Source: CAZJDM01 sp964544765
GTDB taxonomy: Bacteria; Bdellovibrionota_B; Oligoflexia; CAYFLR01
NCBI GenBank assembly: GCA_964544765.1
Contig: CAZJDM010000032.1
Location: 1 to 33,456 of the forward strand
Reading direction: 5' to 3'
DNA length: 33,456 nt
The notes beneath the pieces were generated by a model that searched no databases, had not been told where the DNA came from, and saw only the letters and a program-made list of their open reading frames with translations. How positions within the stretch are numbered: the first letter of the stretch is position 1; each line of letters begins with the position of its first letter. Positions 7,240-15,380 of the stretch are shown one piece after another. Both the position numbers and the translations under genes were made by a program.

Positions 7240-9372
7240 ATGGAAGTTAAAAAGCCTACCTCAATAATTTTAGGACTTGCTTTACAAGTAGGCTTGTTTA
7301 TTTTGTTATTAGCTTTGGCCCATATAGGATGGAAGTATTTAAACATGGTCGAATTGTACCTTCATAATGATTCTATCGTTTTAACAATTAATCAAGATAT
7401 TAATCGATCTTTGCTAAATGATGATGGCAGTGAAACTGGTTTTAAAAATTTAAGAAGATCAAGTTATAACTCTTTGAAAACAGATACAGATTTATCTCTG
7501 TCATCCTATGAAAATAGTGATAAATTAAAACAATCGATGTTGAAGTCATTTGAGAAAGAGAACGAAAACAAAAACGAAAAAGAAAAGGTGATCAATCTTA
7601 CAGAAAATTTAATTGTCATGTCAGAGGGTCTTTTTAATCTTAGAGAGCAAATACAGAGCGATTTTGTTCTTTTTAGTCAACAACAAAAGAATTTAGCTCT
7701 GGGAGTAATCTTGGGATTTATGGGATTACTGTTTCTTTGGATAAATATTAATTGGAAAAGATTTGCTACTTACACTATTTATGACCTTAAAACAATATTT
7801 GGACTTCTTGAAAAGGATAAAAAAGGTTTAGAAACTTTAAACACGCTTTACGGTAATGAGGTTACCAATGTTATAAGTTCCTATGATTCAAAAAAAGAGA
7901 ATAACAAGGAGCCTTCATCAATTGTTAACTTGTCTGATTATAATCATTCTATAAAGAAAAAAGATGATATAATTCAAAACCTTCAGAATTTAATAGTGAC
8001 TTCTCAAAGAAATGACTTACGAGGTGAAGAGATATTGTCTTCCAGAAGTAAATTAGAGACGGTCTGGCAAGATATTTTATTAGATCTAAAATCAATTGTA
8101 AACAAAGCTAAAAAAGCTGCTGGAGAGCGCAAATTAAATAATCTCTTGCTTAATAAAAATAAACACAATTTAAAACAGCTTACGGATGCAAAAACAGAGG
8201 CTTCTCATGATCTATTGGGTTTAAAAAACAAGCAGATTTTCTTAGATAAGTTATTACTTAGCATTAAAGATAATGCCAATAAAGGTTTAGGAGTTGTTGA
8301 GAGTTGTCGTCAAAATATTGATGGAACAGAAGGTTTATTAAATCAGTCCTTATTTCCTATTAAGGATATATTTGACCGACTAAAAAAGTCAGATAAATCA
8401 TATTTAGAATTAATTGATGCTTTGAAAGAAACCAAAATAGTCTTTGATAACATACTTTTGGATGTAAATAATTCTGTACCTAGAATTGATCTTTTAAAAA
8501 AGGAGACTAGTTTTGTTAAAGAAAAGAGTGAGAAATGTTTGTCTTTAATCCAACAAATGTTGAAGCCATTCGATATCATCGAGGGTGTAGCTAAACAAAC
8601 AAGCATTGTTGCTCTAAATGCTTCGATAGAAGCCGCGAAAGCTGGTGAAAAAGGCACTGGCTTTGCGGTTGTAGCGGATCAAATTAGTGGAATGGCCGGT
8701 CAATTATCAGCTGCAATTAGTACTATTGTAACATTGGCTCAAAAGCTGAACCAAGATCAAACTACGGTTAATAAGTTGATTACGAATCTTAATGTCGAAC
8801 AAGAAAGTGTCGTTTCAGCAATTAATTCGGATAAAAATTCTCTTGAATACCTAGTACAGAGCTACAACAATTTATTGCAAATGGTTTCTGGTTTAAAAGA
8901 TCATAACGAGGATTTAGTTTATAAATTAGAAGAGACAGTGACAAATTATTCCTCTAATGAAGATGACATGAATCAATTAAAAAGAACCCTTGACGATTTA
9001 CATTATGTTGCCAGGACCATCAGTAATGATTTATCTTCAGCTGGTTCCCTTGGTGTAAATATAAAGGAACAAACCCAGAAGATTGAATCGACTGTGGAGG
9101 AGCTTGGTCAGTTATTGCACTTGGTTGAGGATTATTCTCAGAAATATAATGAATCGATGGAGAATTATGACGATAATATTAGTCGGTTGACTGGCGAAGC
9201 AGAAAATATTTTTGATAAAATCGTACAACTTATTGATGACGAACAGTTGGATTATCATGATATCACAAAGCTTATACAATATATTACAGTATTTGAAAAT
9301 AAATTAGAGGAATTGCGTTATAAACAAGAAGAACTTAGCAAAGTAGAAAAAAAATATGGCATTGCGAGTTAA
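7240..9372 (+). CDS. Methyl-accepting chemotaxis-like transducer
   Basis: The protein has 710 aa. A transmembrane helix at about 8-30 and a second at about 150-172 enclose a roughly 120-residue periplasmic domain predicted to be helical. No clear HAMP domain follows. The rest is a long coiled coil, with the chemoreceptor hairpin tip at about residues 444-490: VAKQTSIVALNASIEAAKAG then EKGTGFAVVADQIS. The tip matches MCPs well but has K for R in EAARAG, Q for E and S for R in the usual EVR. These changes touch residues used for CheA/CheW contact, so signalling may be altered. A strong AGGAGGG site precedes the ATG. The 3' end overlaps the flagellin gene by 17 bp, so the two are probably translationally coupled. 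The ligand is not inferable. Confidence 0.85.
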   Translation: MEVKKPTSIILGLALQVGLFILLLALAHIGWKYLNMVELYLHNDSIVLTINQDINRSLLNDDGSETGFKNLRRSSYNSLKTDTDLSLSSYENSDKLKQSMLKSFEKENENKNEKEKVINLTENLIVMSEGLFNLREQIQSDFVLFSQQQKNLALGVILGFMGLLFLWININWKRFATYTIYDLKTIFGLLEKDKKGLETLNTLYGNEVTNVISSYDSKKENNKEPSSIVNLSDYNHSIKKKDDIIQNLQNLIVTSQRNDLRGEEILSSRSKLETVWQDILLDLKSIVNKAKKAAGERKLNNLLLNKNKHNLKQLTDAKTEASHDLLGLKNKQIFLDKLLLSIKDNANKGLGVVESCRQNIDGTEGLLNQSLFPIKDIFDRLKKSDKSYLELIDALKETKIVFDNILLDVNNSVPRIDLLKKETSFVKEKSEKCLSLIQQMLKPFDIIEGVAKQTSIVALNASIEAAKAGEKGTGFAVVADQISGMAGQLSAAISTIVTLAQKLNQDQTTVNKLITNLNVEQESVVSAINSDKNSLEYLVQSYNNLLQMVSGLKDHNEDLVYKLEETVTNYSSNEDDMNQLKRTLDDLHYVARTISNDLSSAGSLGVNIKEQTQKIESTVEELGQLLHLVEDYSQKYNESMENYDDNISRLTGEAENIFDKIVQLIDDEQLDYHDITKLIQYITVFENKLEELRYKQEELSKVEKKYGIAS

Positions 9373-10279
9373 ACACAATCGAACTACAGAAGTACTCAAG
9401 CGTAATCTAGAAAAGGCTACAAATGATTACTCTAACTCAATAGAGAAGTTATCCTCAGGGAAGGCCTTTACGGGAAGAGATTTTAAATCCGCGGAAAGAT
9501 CTATCTCTGAAACAATGACCAAATCTATTCGTTCTCTAAGAATGGGTAAAAACAATGCTTCACAAGCAATATCATTAGTTCAAACTGCCGATGCTGGTTT
9601 AAATGAGATAGCTAATAGTGTTCTTCGCCTAAAAGAACTTTCATTATTAGCTTTAAATAGTACCACCTCAGATAAGGAAAGAATCTATTATCTGATAGAA
9701 TATGAGGCTTTAATAAATGAAATTAATCGAGTGGTAAAAGCCACTAAATATAATGGCATTGAAATTTTGAATGGAGGAGGAGAATCTTTTCGTCAGGAGG
9801 ATATGGACTTTTTTATAGGTGGTGTCAATCAATATGTGGCCCGATTTGGAGGAGATGATTTAAATGTCATCAAGTTAAAGGATGTTAAGAACATCAATCT
9901 GTCTACAGAAAATTTGGGGGTTAGATCGGCTCAATACTTAATCGAGTTAGGAGAGGGAGTTAATCAAGATGATATTAAAGATCTAGTTGAGCCAGATGAT
10001 ATTAATTATGATACTAAATTAGATGAGGCCTTGGAAAAAATAGCTGGTTTTCGTGCTGCCTTTGGTGCTTTGAATGCAAGGCTAGAGAGAGTAATTGATT
10101 TTATTGATGTGCATGAAGAAAATTTATCCGCAGCAAATTCAAAGATTACAGATGTTGATGTTGTTGAAGAAATAGCTAATTTGATTAAGTCTAAATTATT
10201 GATGCAAATAGGCTCTTCTTTAATGGCCCATGGTGATGTAGATCGTAATGCCGTGTTGTCTTTAATAAGTAATACCTAG
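9356..10279 (+). CDS. Flagellin (atypical, small)
   Basis: The protein has 307 aa and builds the flagellar filament, or a minor part of it. The N-terminal D0/D1 region shows SIEKLSSGKAF, NASQAISLVQTADAGLNEI and TKYNGIEILNG, all flagellin hallmarks. The C-terminal D1/D0 part shows ALNARLERVIDFIDVHEENL, AANSKITDVDVVEEIANL and LLMQIGSSLMAHG. The middle is short (about 80 residues), so only a small outer domain is exposed. The usual DDAAGLAIS segment is replaced by KSAERSIS. The ATG at 9356 lies inside the end of the chemoreceptor gene with little ribosome binding site, so expression likely depends on coupling with that gene. No other flagellar gene is in the window. A hook-associated FlgL-type protein is the main alternative, but the C-terminus fits flagellin better. 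Confidence 0.88.
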   Translation: MALRVKHNRTTEVLKRNLEKATNDYSNSIEKLSSGKAFTGRDFKSAERSISETMTKSIRSLRMGKNNASQAISLVQTADAGLNEIANSVLRLKELSLLALNSTTSDKERIYYLIEYEALINEINRVVKATKYNGIEILNGGGESFRQEDMDFFIGGVNQYVARFGGDDLNVIKLKDVKNINLSTENLGVRSAQYLIELGEGVNQDDIKDLVEPDDINYDTKLDEALEKIAGFRAAFGALNARLERVIDFIDVHEENLSAANSKITDVDVVEEIANLIKSKLLMQIGSSLMAHGDVDRNAVLSLISNT

Positions 10280-10310
10280 AAATAGAGTGTTTGAATAGAG
10301 TAATACTTAC

Positions 10311-10338
10311 AGATAAAGTATCTATAGATAAAGTATCT
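10311..10338. repeat. Two direct copies of AGATAAAGTATCT
   Basis: AGATAAAGTATCT occurs at 10311-10323 and again at 10326-10338. Each copy is itself a small inverted repeat (AGATA/TATCT). They lie between the convergent flagellin and CPBP genes and encode the CPBP C-terminus. No strong terminator hairpin is seen there. Confidence 0.5.
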
Positions 10339-11137
10339 GAAGAAAATTTAACATAAAGGGACAAAAAGTGTGAACCAGTGGTCCTGATAGGTTCAGGGCA
10401 GAATGTATAATAATAGGGATCCATATACATCCTGACCGTTCATAAATATAAGCATTGAACCATCCCAATAAGAAAGGACCGATGGGAATACCAATTGATA
10501 GAGTCGTAATGTTGTTAAATAATTCATCTACAGGCATTGTAACGTGAGCGAAGGAGAAAATTAAAGCGCTTAAGTATCCTCCCATGAAGATTCCCAATTT
10601 TTTTCTCATCGATGAATATACAAATCCACGGAAAAATATTTCTTCAGCGATAGGGGCTAGAATTAGAAACTGAGCCAGTACGATTGATCCATTGGACCAG
10701 TCATCAGTGAAGGATTGGAAGGTGAAGTGATAAGGATTGTTTTCTGTAGGTAAAGATAGCCAGGCAATAAGTGAGATGATTATTGCCGTTAGTATTAGAA
10801 AGGCATGAGGAATAAAAAAGGCCAATAATATCGATTTTCCAAATTTTTTTAGATTAGGAACATTAAAGCCAAATTGGGAGATGTTTTTTTGGTAGTATAA
10901 ATAGTAAAAAAGATAAAAAAGGTTAATAAGTAGTAACAAAATTGAGTGACCAATGATTTTAAAAAGATCGTGGTATTTAGCAAGAGGGGGAACCAGAAGG
11001 TAAGCCAGTAAGAAATAGATAATTAAAGATACGATCCAGACATGCGAGCTTAAATCAGGGTTGAATTTCTGTTGGTGTACCCATTTGGTTAAGGTTTGAT
11101 CTATCCAATTGAAAAATCGTACAAAATAGGACAACAT
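10322..11137 (-). CDS. CPBP (CAAX/Abi) family intramembrane metalloprotease
   Basis: The protein (271 aa) has several membrane helices and all three motifs of the CPBP family: EEIFFR with E165, E166 and R170; FSFAHV with H198; and HSALN with H245 and N249. These residues form the metal-dependent catalytic site in the membrane in characterised members. Roles in the family range from prenyl-protein processing and bacteriocin immunity to uncharacterised envelope functions, so the substrate is unknown here. It is convergent with the flagellin gene and follows the subtilase gene on the same strand about 100 bp downstream, perhaps as a separate unit. The start ATG at 11137 has a weak upstream AAGGACG. 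Confidence 0.85.
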   Translation of the reverse strand: MLSYFVRFFNWIDQTLTKWVHQQKFNPDLSSHVWIVSLIIYFLLAYLLVPPLAKYHDLFKIIGHSILLLLINLFYLFYYLYYQKNISQFGFNVPNLKKFGKSILLAFFIPHAFLILTAIIISLIAWLSLPTENNPYHFTFQSFTDDWSNGSIVLAQFLILAPIAEEIFFRGFVYSSMRKKLGIFMGGYLSALIFSFAHVTMPVDELFNNITTLSIGIPIGPFLLGWFNAYIYERSGCIWIPIIIHSALNLSGPLVHTFCPFMLNFLQILYL

Positions 11138-11237
11138 ATGGACACGTCCTTGTGTTGGTAACCAGCATTTTCTCTATTCTAATAATATCTCAAAGATTGA
11201 GTAAATAATATCCCAAAGATTAAATTAATAATATCAA

Positions 11238-12875
11238 TTATTGAATTACTGATACGGAAGATGGCATTACCCAGAAGGGAACTATATTGGGAGGACAATT
11301 GGGTACAGGAGATAATCTTTTAGGAGTTGATTGCGAGGAGGAACCGAACCTGAAATTAATAACGGTAGGAATAGGTTGAGGAGGACCAAATCTGTCTAGA
11401 CAAGAAGGTAGAGTTGAGGCATATTTTTTGATGTCAGAAGTGGACCACATACCTGGTTCTTTAGCTTTTAATACTGCTATCATTCCTGCGAATATAGCTG
11501 CTGAAGAGGAATTTCCGACCTGGCTCAAACCATCAGAGAAGGCTATTTCAAATTGTTCGAGAAGTATATCCGGTTTTAAGTAATTTTGGCTGCCTCTGCC
11601 TGTTATGGTAGCTGAGGCAGAAGCGGGTCCCGTATCTCCAACTGTAATTACATTTGGATTATCAGAAGGGATCATAATCTCATTGCCAATAGTTCTATCC
11701 TGAAAAACTATGGAATGTGGTTTGGACGCTAAAATTACTACTCGTAGTTTGTCGTGGGATGTAAAGTTTTGAGATCGGGGTCTGACTTTTATAAAGTACC
11801 AACCTCTTTGTAAAAAAGGAATTTTTATTTCTTCACGAGCATGAGAGCTGTAATTTTGTTGGTCGTCACTCCAACTTGTTCCATTTTGAATTTTCTCACT
11901 GGAAGCTATGGGGTCAGAAAAGAGATCCCTGAGGTCATATAAATATAAATCAAGGTCTTTTTGAGTTTGATGGTCTTCGGTATTTCTATAGTCGTTCCAG
12001 GTTAGATTAATAGTAATTAAATTATCATCAAATTGATTATAAAAACAAAGAGCGTCATTTGGACAGTCTCGCAACCAACGTACGCCAGGAGCTTCATGCA
12101 TTCCACCGACTGTGTTATCTTTATCAAAAGTTAAAAATGGGGGGGCCTCTTCATAAGTGTTTGAGTCTTCATCTTGATTGGTATTGATATTGATGGGACC
12201 GTTGTAAACCATGTTACGATAATTGCCTACAGCGTTGATAACAACGATTCCTTTACTGGTTAAGCGGTTAAACTCAGCATTTATAAATCCATTACCATCA
12301 TAATTACCTCCTACATGATAATTCTTACTATGTAGAACGATGTCAACATTTCCAAATTGATTTTGCACATTATGTACAATATCATCAATTGCCGAACGTA
12401 AGTTGCTAATTCCCTTAGTTTCAAAAAGTAAAAACTTAGGACCGGTTTCTTTTTTACCAGTTATTTCCCAGACAATTTGAGCCATATCCAGACCATGGGT
12501 ACTGTTAGGGGGGTCTATTGGTGATTGATTTGATGAAGGCCTAACAGACATTTGGATAACAGCACGGGTGCTTTTAGGTAAAAGACCTTCTTTAGCAGGA
12601 TCCTGATGAGGGCCAAAACTATCATCAAATATGGCCACTGTAATTTTTGAAAGGTCCAAATCAACAAGAAATGGCTCAATGCCAATTCTTTGACGAATAT
12701 ACTTTCCAGTTTCCTTTTCGATGGTTCGAGCTGATAAATAATTTGTTAAACTAGTTAGACTTACTAGCTCAGTAAAACCAGTTATACTAGAAATAGTAGG
12801 TAACCAACTTATTAATAGAAAAAATACTAAAAATCTTAAAGTACTATCTTTTGTTAATCTAGTTAACAAATGCAT
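11238..12875 (-). CDS. Secreted subtilisin-like serine protease (S8) with inserted beta domain
   Basis: An N-terminal hydrophobic segment suggests export. The S8 fold is supported by VAIFDDSF (catalytic D about residue 84), THGLDMAQIV (H about 127), NAVGN (oxyanion N about 218) and GNSSSAAIFAGM (Ser about 457). Between the oxyanion and serine motifs, about 110 residues containing LTWNDY, KDLDLYLYDL and RGWYFIKVRP resemble a bacterial pre-peptidase C-terminal (PPC) beta domain set inside the catalytic domain. The serine region is variant: no Pro follows the Ala pair. No clear propeptide is seen. I chose the ATG at 12875, which follows AAAGGTG; an upstream TTG at 12890 would add five residues and lacks such a site. 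The gene lies 39 bp after the aromatic-rich secreted protein gene, probably in one transcript. The substrate is unknown. Confidence 0.78.
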   Translation of the reverse strand: MHLLTRLTKDSTLRFLVFFLLISWLPTISSITGFTELVSLTSLTNYLSARTIEKETGKYIRQRIGIEPFLVDLDLSKITVAIFDDSFGPHQDPAKEGLLPKSTRAVIQMSVRPSSNQSPIDPPNSTHGLDMAQIVWEITGKKETGPKFLLFETKGISNLRSAIDDIVHNVQNQFGNVDIVLHSKNYHVGGNYDGNGFINAEFNRLTSKGIVVINAVGNYRNMVYNGPININTNQDEDSNTYEEAPPFLTFDKDNTVGGMHEAPGVRWLRDCPNDALCFYNQFDDNLITINLTWNDYRNTEDHQTQKDLDLYLYDLRDLFSDPIASSEKIQNGTSWSDDQQNYSSHAREEIKIPFLQRGWYFIKVRPRSQNFTSHDKLRVVILASKPHSIVFQDRTIGNEIMIPSDNPNVITVGDTGPASASATITGRGSQNYLKPDILLEQFEIAFSDGLSQVGNSSSAAIFAGMIAVLKAKEPGMWSTSDIKKYASTLPSCLDRFGPPQPIPTVINFRFGSSSQSTPKRLSPVPNCPPNIVPFWVMPSSVSVIQ

Positions 12876-12914
12876 AAAGACACCTTTCAAACCACCAGGG
12901 TATTATAAATAAGA

Positions 12915-13421
12915 TTACCAAGGCATATATCTATAATAGTAATATACGCAACAAGTTTGTCTATGCATCCATACATGACGATATGGGAAAAAGTATCCAC
13001 GATATACCCATTGGTAATATCCATGATACCATCTAGGACCACGATAATGGACGTAAAACCATGCGGGACTAGATGAATCATTTTGATCTAATTCACTGAT
13101 ATTCATGGAGCTTTCTTGAAGGCCGGTTCCTGCAGTTACGGTATCTAAAGCAAAAGAACTGGTAGCTTGACCAGTTTGGTTGGTACCAGAAATGACCGTA
13201 GTAGGATCAGTAGATTCTACCTCGGAAAAAAATACATCAGCTGTACCATTTTGAACCCTAACAAGCACACCTTTAGGTGCTCCTTTTGGTAGAGTTATAG
13301 GTGTTTCTTGATCTAATTCTGAGGTTGGTACTCTTTCTTGAGTTTTTAGTGAAGTAGGTGAGGTTGCCATAATAGGCAAGGTTAGAAATAAAATTCCCAA
13401 TCCATAAACTAACTTATTCAT
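12915..13421 (-). CDS. Small secreted protein with Tyr/Trp/His-rich C-terminus
   Basis: The protein has 168 aa from the ATG at 13421, which follows AAGGAG. A signal peptide (KLVYGLGILFLTLPIMA) leads into a Ser/Thr/Gln-rich, acidic middle region. The last 45 or so residues are extremely aromatic and basic (WYHGYYQWVYRGYFFPY, then RQTCCVYYYYRYMPW) with one Cys pair. I do not recognise the family. It is transcribed just ahead of the subtilase. It could be a substrate, a chaperone or inhibitor standing in for the missing propeptide, or a surface or matrix protein. A candidate -35/-10 lies upstream. An ATG at 13442 would add seven residues with no better ribosome binding site. Confidence 0.6.
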   Translation of the reverse strand: MNKLVYGLGILFLTLPIMATSPTSLKTQERVPTSELDQETPITLPKGAPKGVLVRVQNGTADVFFSEVESTDPTTVISGTNQTGQATSSFALDTVTAGTGLQESSMNISELDQNDSSSPAWFYVHYRGPRWYHGYYQWVYRGYFFPYRHVWMHRQTCCVYYYYRYMPW

Positions 13422-13475
13422 ATGTTTCTCCTTTTTTAGCAAAACCTAGGTTTGGCTTTGACTACAACATAAAGC

Positions 13476-13504
13476 TTTATATAATGGATATAATTAAAAT
13501 GCAA
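13476..13504 (-). promoter_or_regulatory. Candidate sigma-70 promoter for secreted protein-subtilase unit
   Basis: On the minus strand TTGCAT (-35) and TATAAA (-10) are separated by 17 bp, about 55 bp before the ATG of the aromatic-rich protein. The surroundings are AT-rich, so chance matches are possible. Confidence 0.4.
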
Positions 13505-13584
13505 GGATAAAGTAATTATGATTTATATAAAATATAATTAAAATTATTAAATAGTTTAAATATATTATGCGTTTTTGCAATATT

Positions 13585-13628
13585 AATTGTGCGCTGGAAA
13601 GTGTGCCCACACATTCCAGCGCACAATT
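13585..13628. repeat. 44-bp near-perfect inverted repeat, possible terminator
   Basis: AATTGTGCGCTGGAA pairs with TTCCAGCGCACAATT, and inside it GTGTG pairs with CACAC across a 2-bp loop. Only one A/A mismatch interrupts 20 pairs. It is GC-rich against an AT-rich background. It lies just downstream of the P-II-like gene (minus strand) and upstream of the next minus-strand promoter. A terminator is the simplest reading, but neither side has a clear U tract. Confidence 0.65.
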
Positions 13629-13641
13629 TAAGGTCGCGATT

Positions 13642-14040
13642 TTACTCTATTTTTTCGATAGGATAAATCAGGCATGCTACTCCGGTCTTTTTAAGCATAT
13701 CTGATCGTAATCTTTGTATAGTTTGGTATAAATCTTCAGCTTTTTCAGGAGGTAAGATAATTAATACGATGCAATATTCACTTTCTTCCACCGGGCCAAT
13801 GACACTCATACCACCCGAACCCGTTCCTTTTACCTTTTCCCATTTAATATAGTGTTTTACCAGTCCACTGGTGCGCAAAGAAGAGAATATTTCTTTGTCC
13901 GCATCAGCGTTATACATAATCATAACCCCTTTTAGAGAGGGTGAGGAATTATTGTTAGTGGGAAACAACCCTTTGATTTGTTTTTCAAGAGTTTCTAGTC
14001 GTTTTAATATTTCTTGCTGAGAAAATTTTTTGGCATCCAT
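13642..14040 (-). CDS. P-II-like (GlnB-fold) signalling protein
   Basis: The protein has 132 aa. Residues 1-35 are an added helical stretch (ILKRLETLEKQIKGLF) and a linker. From about residue 37, VMIMYNADADKEIFSSLRTS, YIKWEKVKGTGSGG and LPPEKAEDLYQTIQRLR followed by VACLIYPIE match small P-II-like proteins that sit next to heavy-metal or RND-type transporters in other bacteria (PG0541-type). These have a ferredoxin-like fold and bind small molecules or metals. No transporter gene is adjacent here, so the partner is unknown. It is a single gene between two possible terminators or promoters, with no clear ribosome binding site. Confidence 0.65.
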   Translation of the reverse strand: MDAKKFSQQEILKRLETLEKQIKGLFPTNNNSSPSLKGVMIMYNADADKEIFSSLRTSGLVKHYIKWEKVKGTGSGGMSVIGPVEESEYCIVLIILPPEKAEDLYQTIQRLRSDMLKKTGVACLIYPIEKIE

Positions 14041-14103
14041 ATAATTATATTAAACTTTTAGTCATTTAAAAGCAAAGTCAAATAACACGGGACACAAAAT
14101 AAA

Positions 14104-14132
14104 TTGCCAAAAAGGCTATTGTTGTGTAAATC
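14104..14132 (+). promoter_or_regulatory. Candidate sigma-70 promoter
   Basis: TTGCCA (-35) and TAAATC (-10) are 17 bp apart, about 45 bp before the ATG at 14177. The -10 is weak, so confidence is low. Confidence 0.3.
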
Positions 14133-14176
14133 TGGGAGCAGAGGGAAGTCCACTAAAATTGAAAAGAGGTGTTTTT

Positions 14177-14770
14177 ATGCAGGTTGGGTTTATGCATGTG
14201 CATGTATGGCTATTTAGGGCCATCTTTATAGTATTGATGATATCAGTATCTATAGTGGTTGGTGGAAATGTGAAAGTGCATCAGACTATTATGGCTATTG
14301 AAAGAACAGATTTTTCAGGAGCTAATTTATCCAATTTTAATGGCTCTGATTTAAAAAACTCTGGCTTAAAAGGTTCTGGTTCAATTGGTCCTGACTGTAT
14401 AGATAATATGGAACCATCTTCTGAAGGTAATAGTGGTAACGATGATAATTATGGAAACTTTGGGAACGCAGAAATTGAACCCGATTCAATGACTGCTGAT
14501 GGAGATTTTACAGCCGATTTTTCACAGTCAGATTTTGAAATAGAAAACGGCTCAAGAAGTCAAGCAAGTACGGGAAGTAAAGAAGGAAGTAGTCAAGGAA
14601 GTGGTCATAGAAACGAAAATAATTCCGGCATTGATAATATGTTTTTGGATCATCTTAAAACTAAATGTGGTGAACAATTGTCCGACTTCCAATGTGTCCA
14701 TCATCAAATAGATCAAATTAGAGATAAATTGTCTCAATTAGAATGTACATTACAAATTTCCAGAAGATAG
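14177..14770 (+). CDS. Secreted or membrane-anchored low-complexity protein
   Basis: The protein has 197 aa from the ATG at 14177, which is preceded by AGAGGTG. A TTG at 14159 would add six residues. Residues 9-32 form a signal peptide or anchor. Next is a short pentapeptide-repeat-like stretch (FSGANLSNFNGSDLKNSGL), then a long acidic, Gly/Ser/Asn-rich disordered region, and a C-terminal helical part with two Cys (TKCGEQLSDFQCVHHQIDQI). I do not recognise a family. The layout fits an exported surface or periplasmic protein. The start context AAAGAGGTGTTTTTATG is similar to that of the subtilase gene (AAAGGTGTCTTTATG), though this may only reflect a shared ribosome binding site style. Confidence 0.55.
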   Translation: MQVGFMHVHVWLFRAIFIVLMISVSIVVGGNVKVHQTIMAIERTDFSGANLSNFNGSDLKNSGLKGSGSIGPDCIDNMEPSSEGNSGNDDNYGNFGNAEIEPDSMTADGDFTADFSQSDFEIENGSRSQASTGSKEGSSQGSGHRNENNSGIDNMFLDHLKTKCGEQLSDFQCVHHQIDQIRDKLSQLECTLQISRR

Positions 14771-14843
14771 AAGATAAGAAGATAAAACTTTGACTTTCTT
14801 TTATTTATAGATATCACTCCAATAAATAGATACCACTCGAATT

Positions 14844-15380
14844 TTAAACTAATGGATAACTCTCTTCGATTTGGTAAACACTGCCGTTTTTTGTTAACTG
14901 ACTTGAATAAAGATGAAAAGAGTTTATTTGAATTGGATCAGTATTTGGTAAGGACGCACTTTGTAAAAAGGTTGCTACTCTATTAGCAGGAGTGTTACTC
15001 AAACGGGCGATAGTAACATGGGGAACAAACTTTTTTTTGTGCATAGAAATATTTTTTAGAGATAAATTGTAATTTATCTTTTTTCTAAGTTGATTAATAG
15101 CAGGATTTTTTTCAAAGCTAACATTTAAAATTTTAGGACGGCCCCGAGCATAAAAACAACCAATTTCGATAGGTTTGAGAAAAAATGAATTACACTGCAA
15201 ATTACTTAAACAATTTTTAATATCATTGAAAGTATAATGGTCCACTTCTCCGATAAACGATAAAGTAAGATGATAGTCTTCAGGGGAGATCCATCTTGCA
15301 CCAGGAATACCAAAACATAACATGTCAATTTGATCAGCCAAGTTTGTGGGTAAGTTAATGGCTACAAACAATCTAATCAT
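14844..15380 (-). CDS. thpR: RNA 2',3'-cyclic phosphodiesterase
   Basis: The protein has 178 aa, typical for the ThpR/LigT branch of the 2H phosphoesterases, which open 2',3'-cyclic phosphate ends of RNA to 2'-phosphates. The two HxTx motifs are HLTLSF at H37 and HVTIAR at H121. The N-terminus MIRLFVAINLP and the segments ARWISPEDYHLTLSFIGEV and FVPHVTIARL are classic for the family. The start ATG at 15380 follows AGGAGAAGT. It appears monocistronic and is convergent with the upstream plus-strand gene. The true biological substrate of this family remains uncertain. Confidence 0.88.
   Translation of the reverse strand: MIRLFVAINLPTNLADQIDMLCFGIPGARWISPEDYHLTLSFIGEVDHYTFNDIKNCLSNLQCNSFFLKPIEIGCFYARGRPKILNVSFEKNPAINQLRKKINYNLSLKNISMHKKKFVPHVTIARLSNTPANRVATFLQSASLPNTDPIQINSFHLYSSQLTKNGSVYQIEESYPLV

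Noticed and set aside
8343..8657. 104-codon minus-strand open frame inside the chemoreceptor gene
   Set aside because: Antisense to the conserved signalling tip; no supporting start site.
12887..13081. 64-codon minus-strand frame over the aromatic-rich gene end
   Set aside because: Overlaps the 12915-13421 gene in another frame; that gene has a signal peptide and ribosome binding site.
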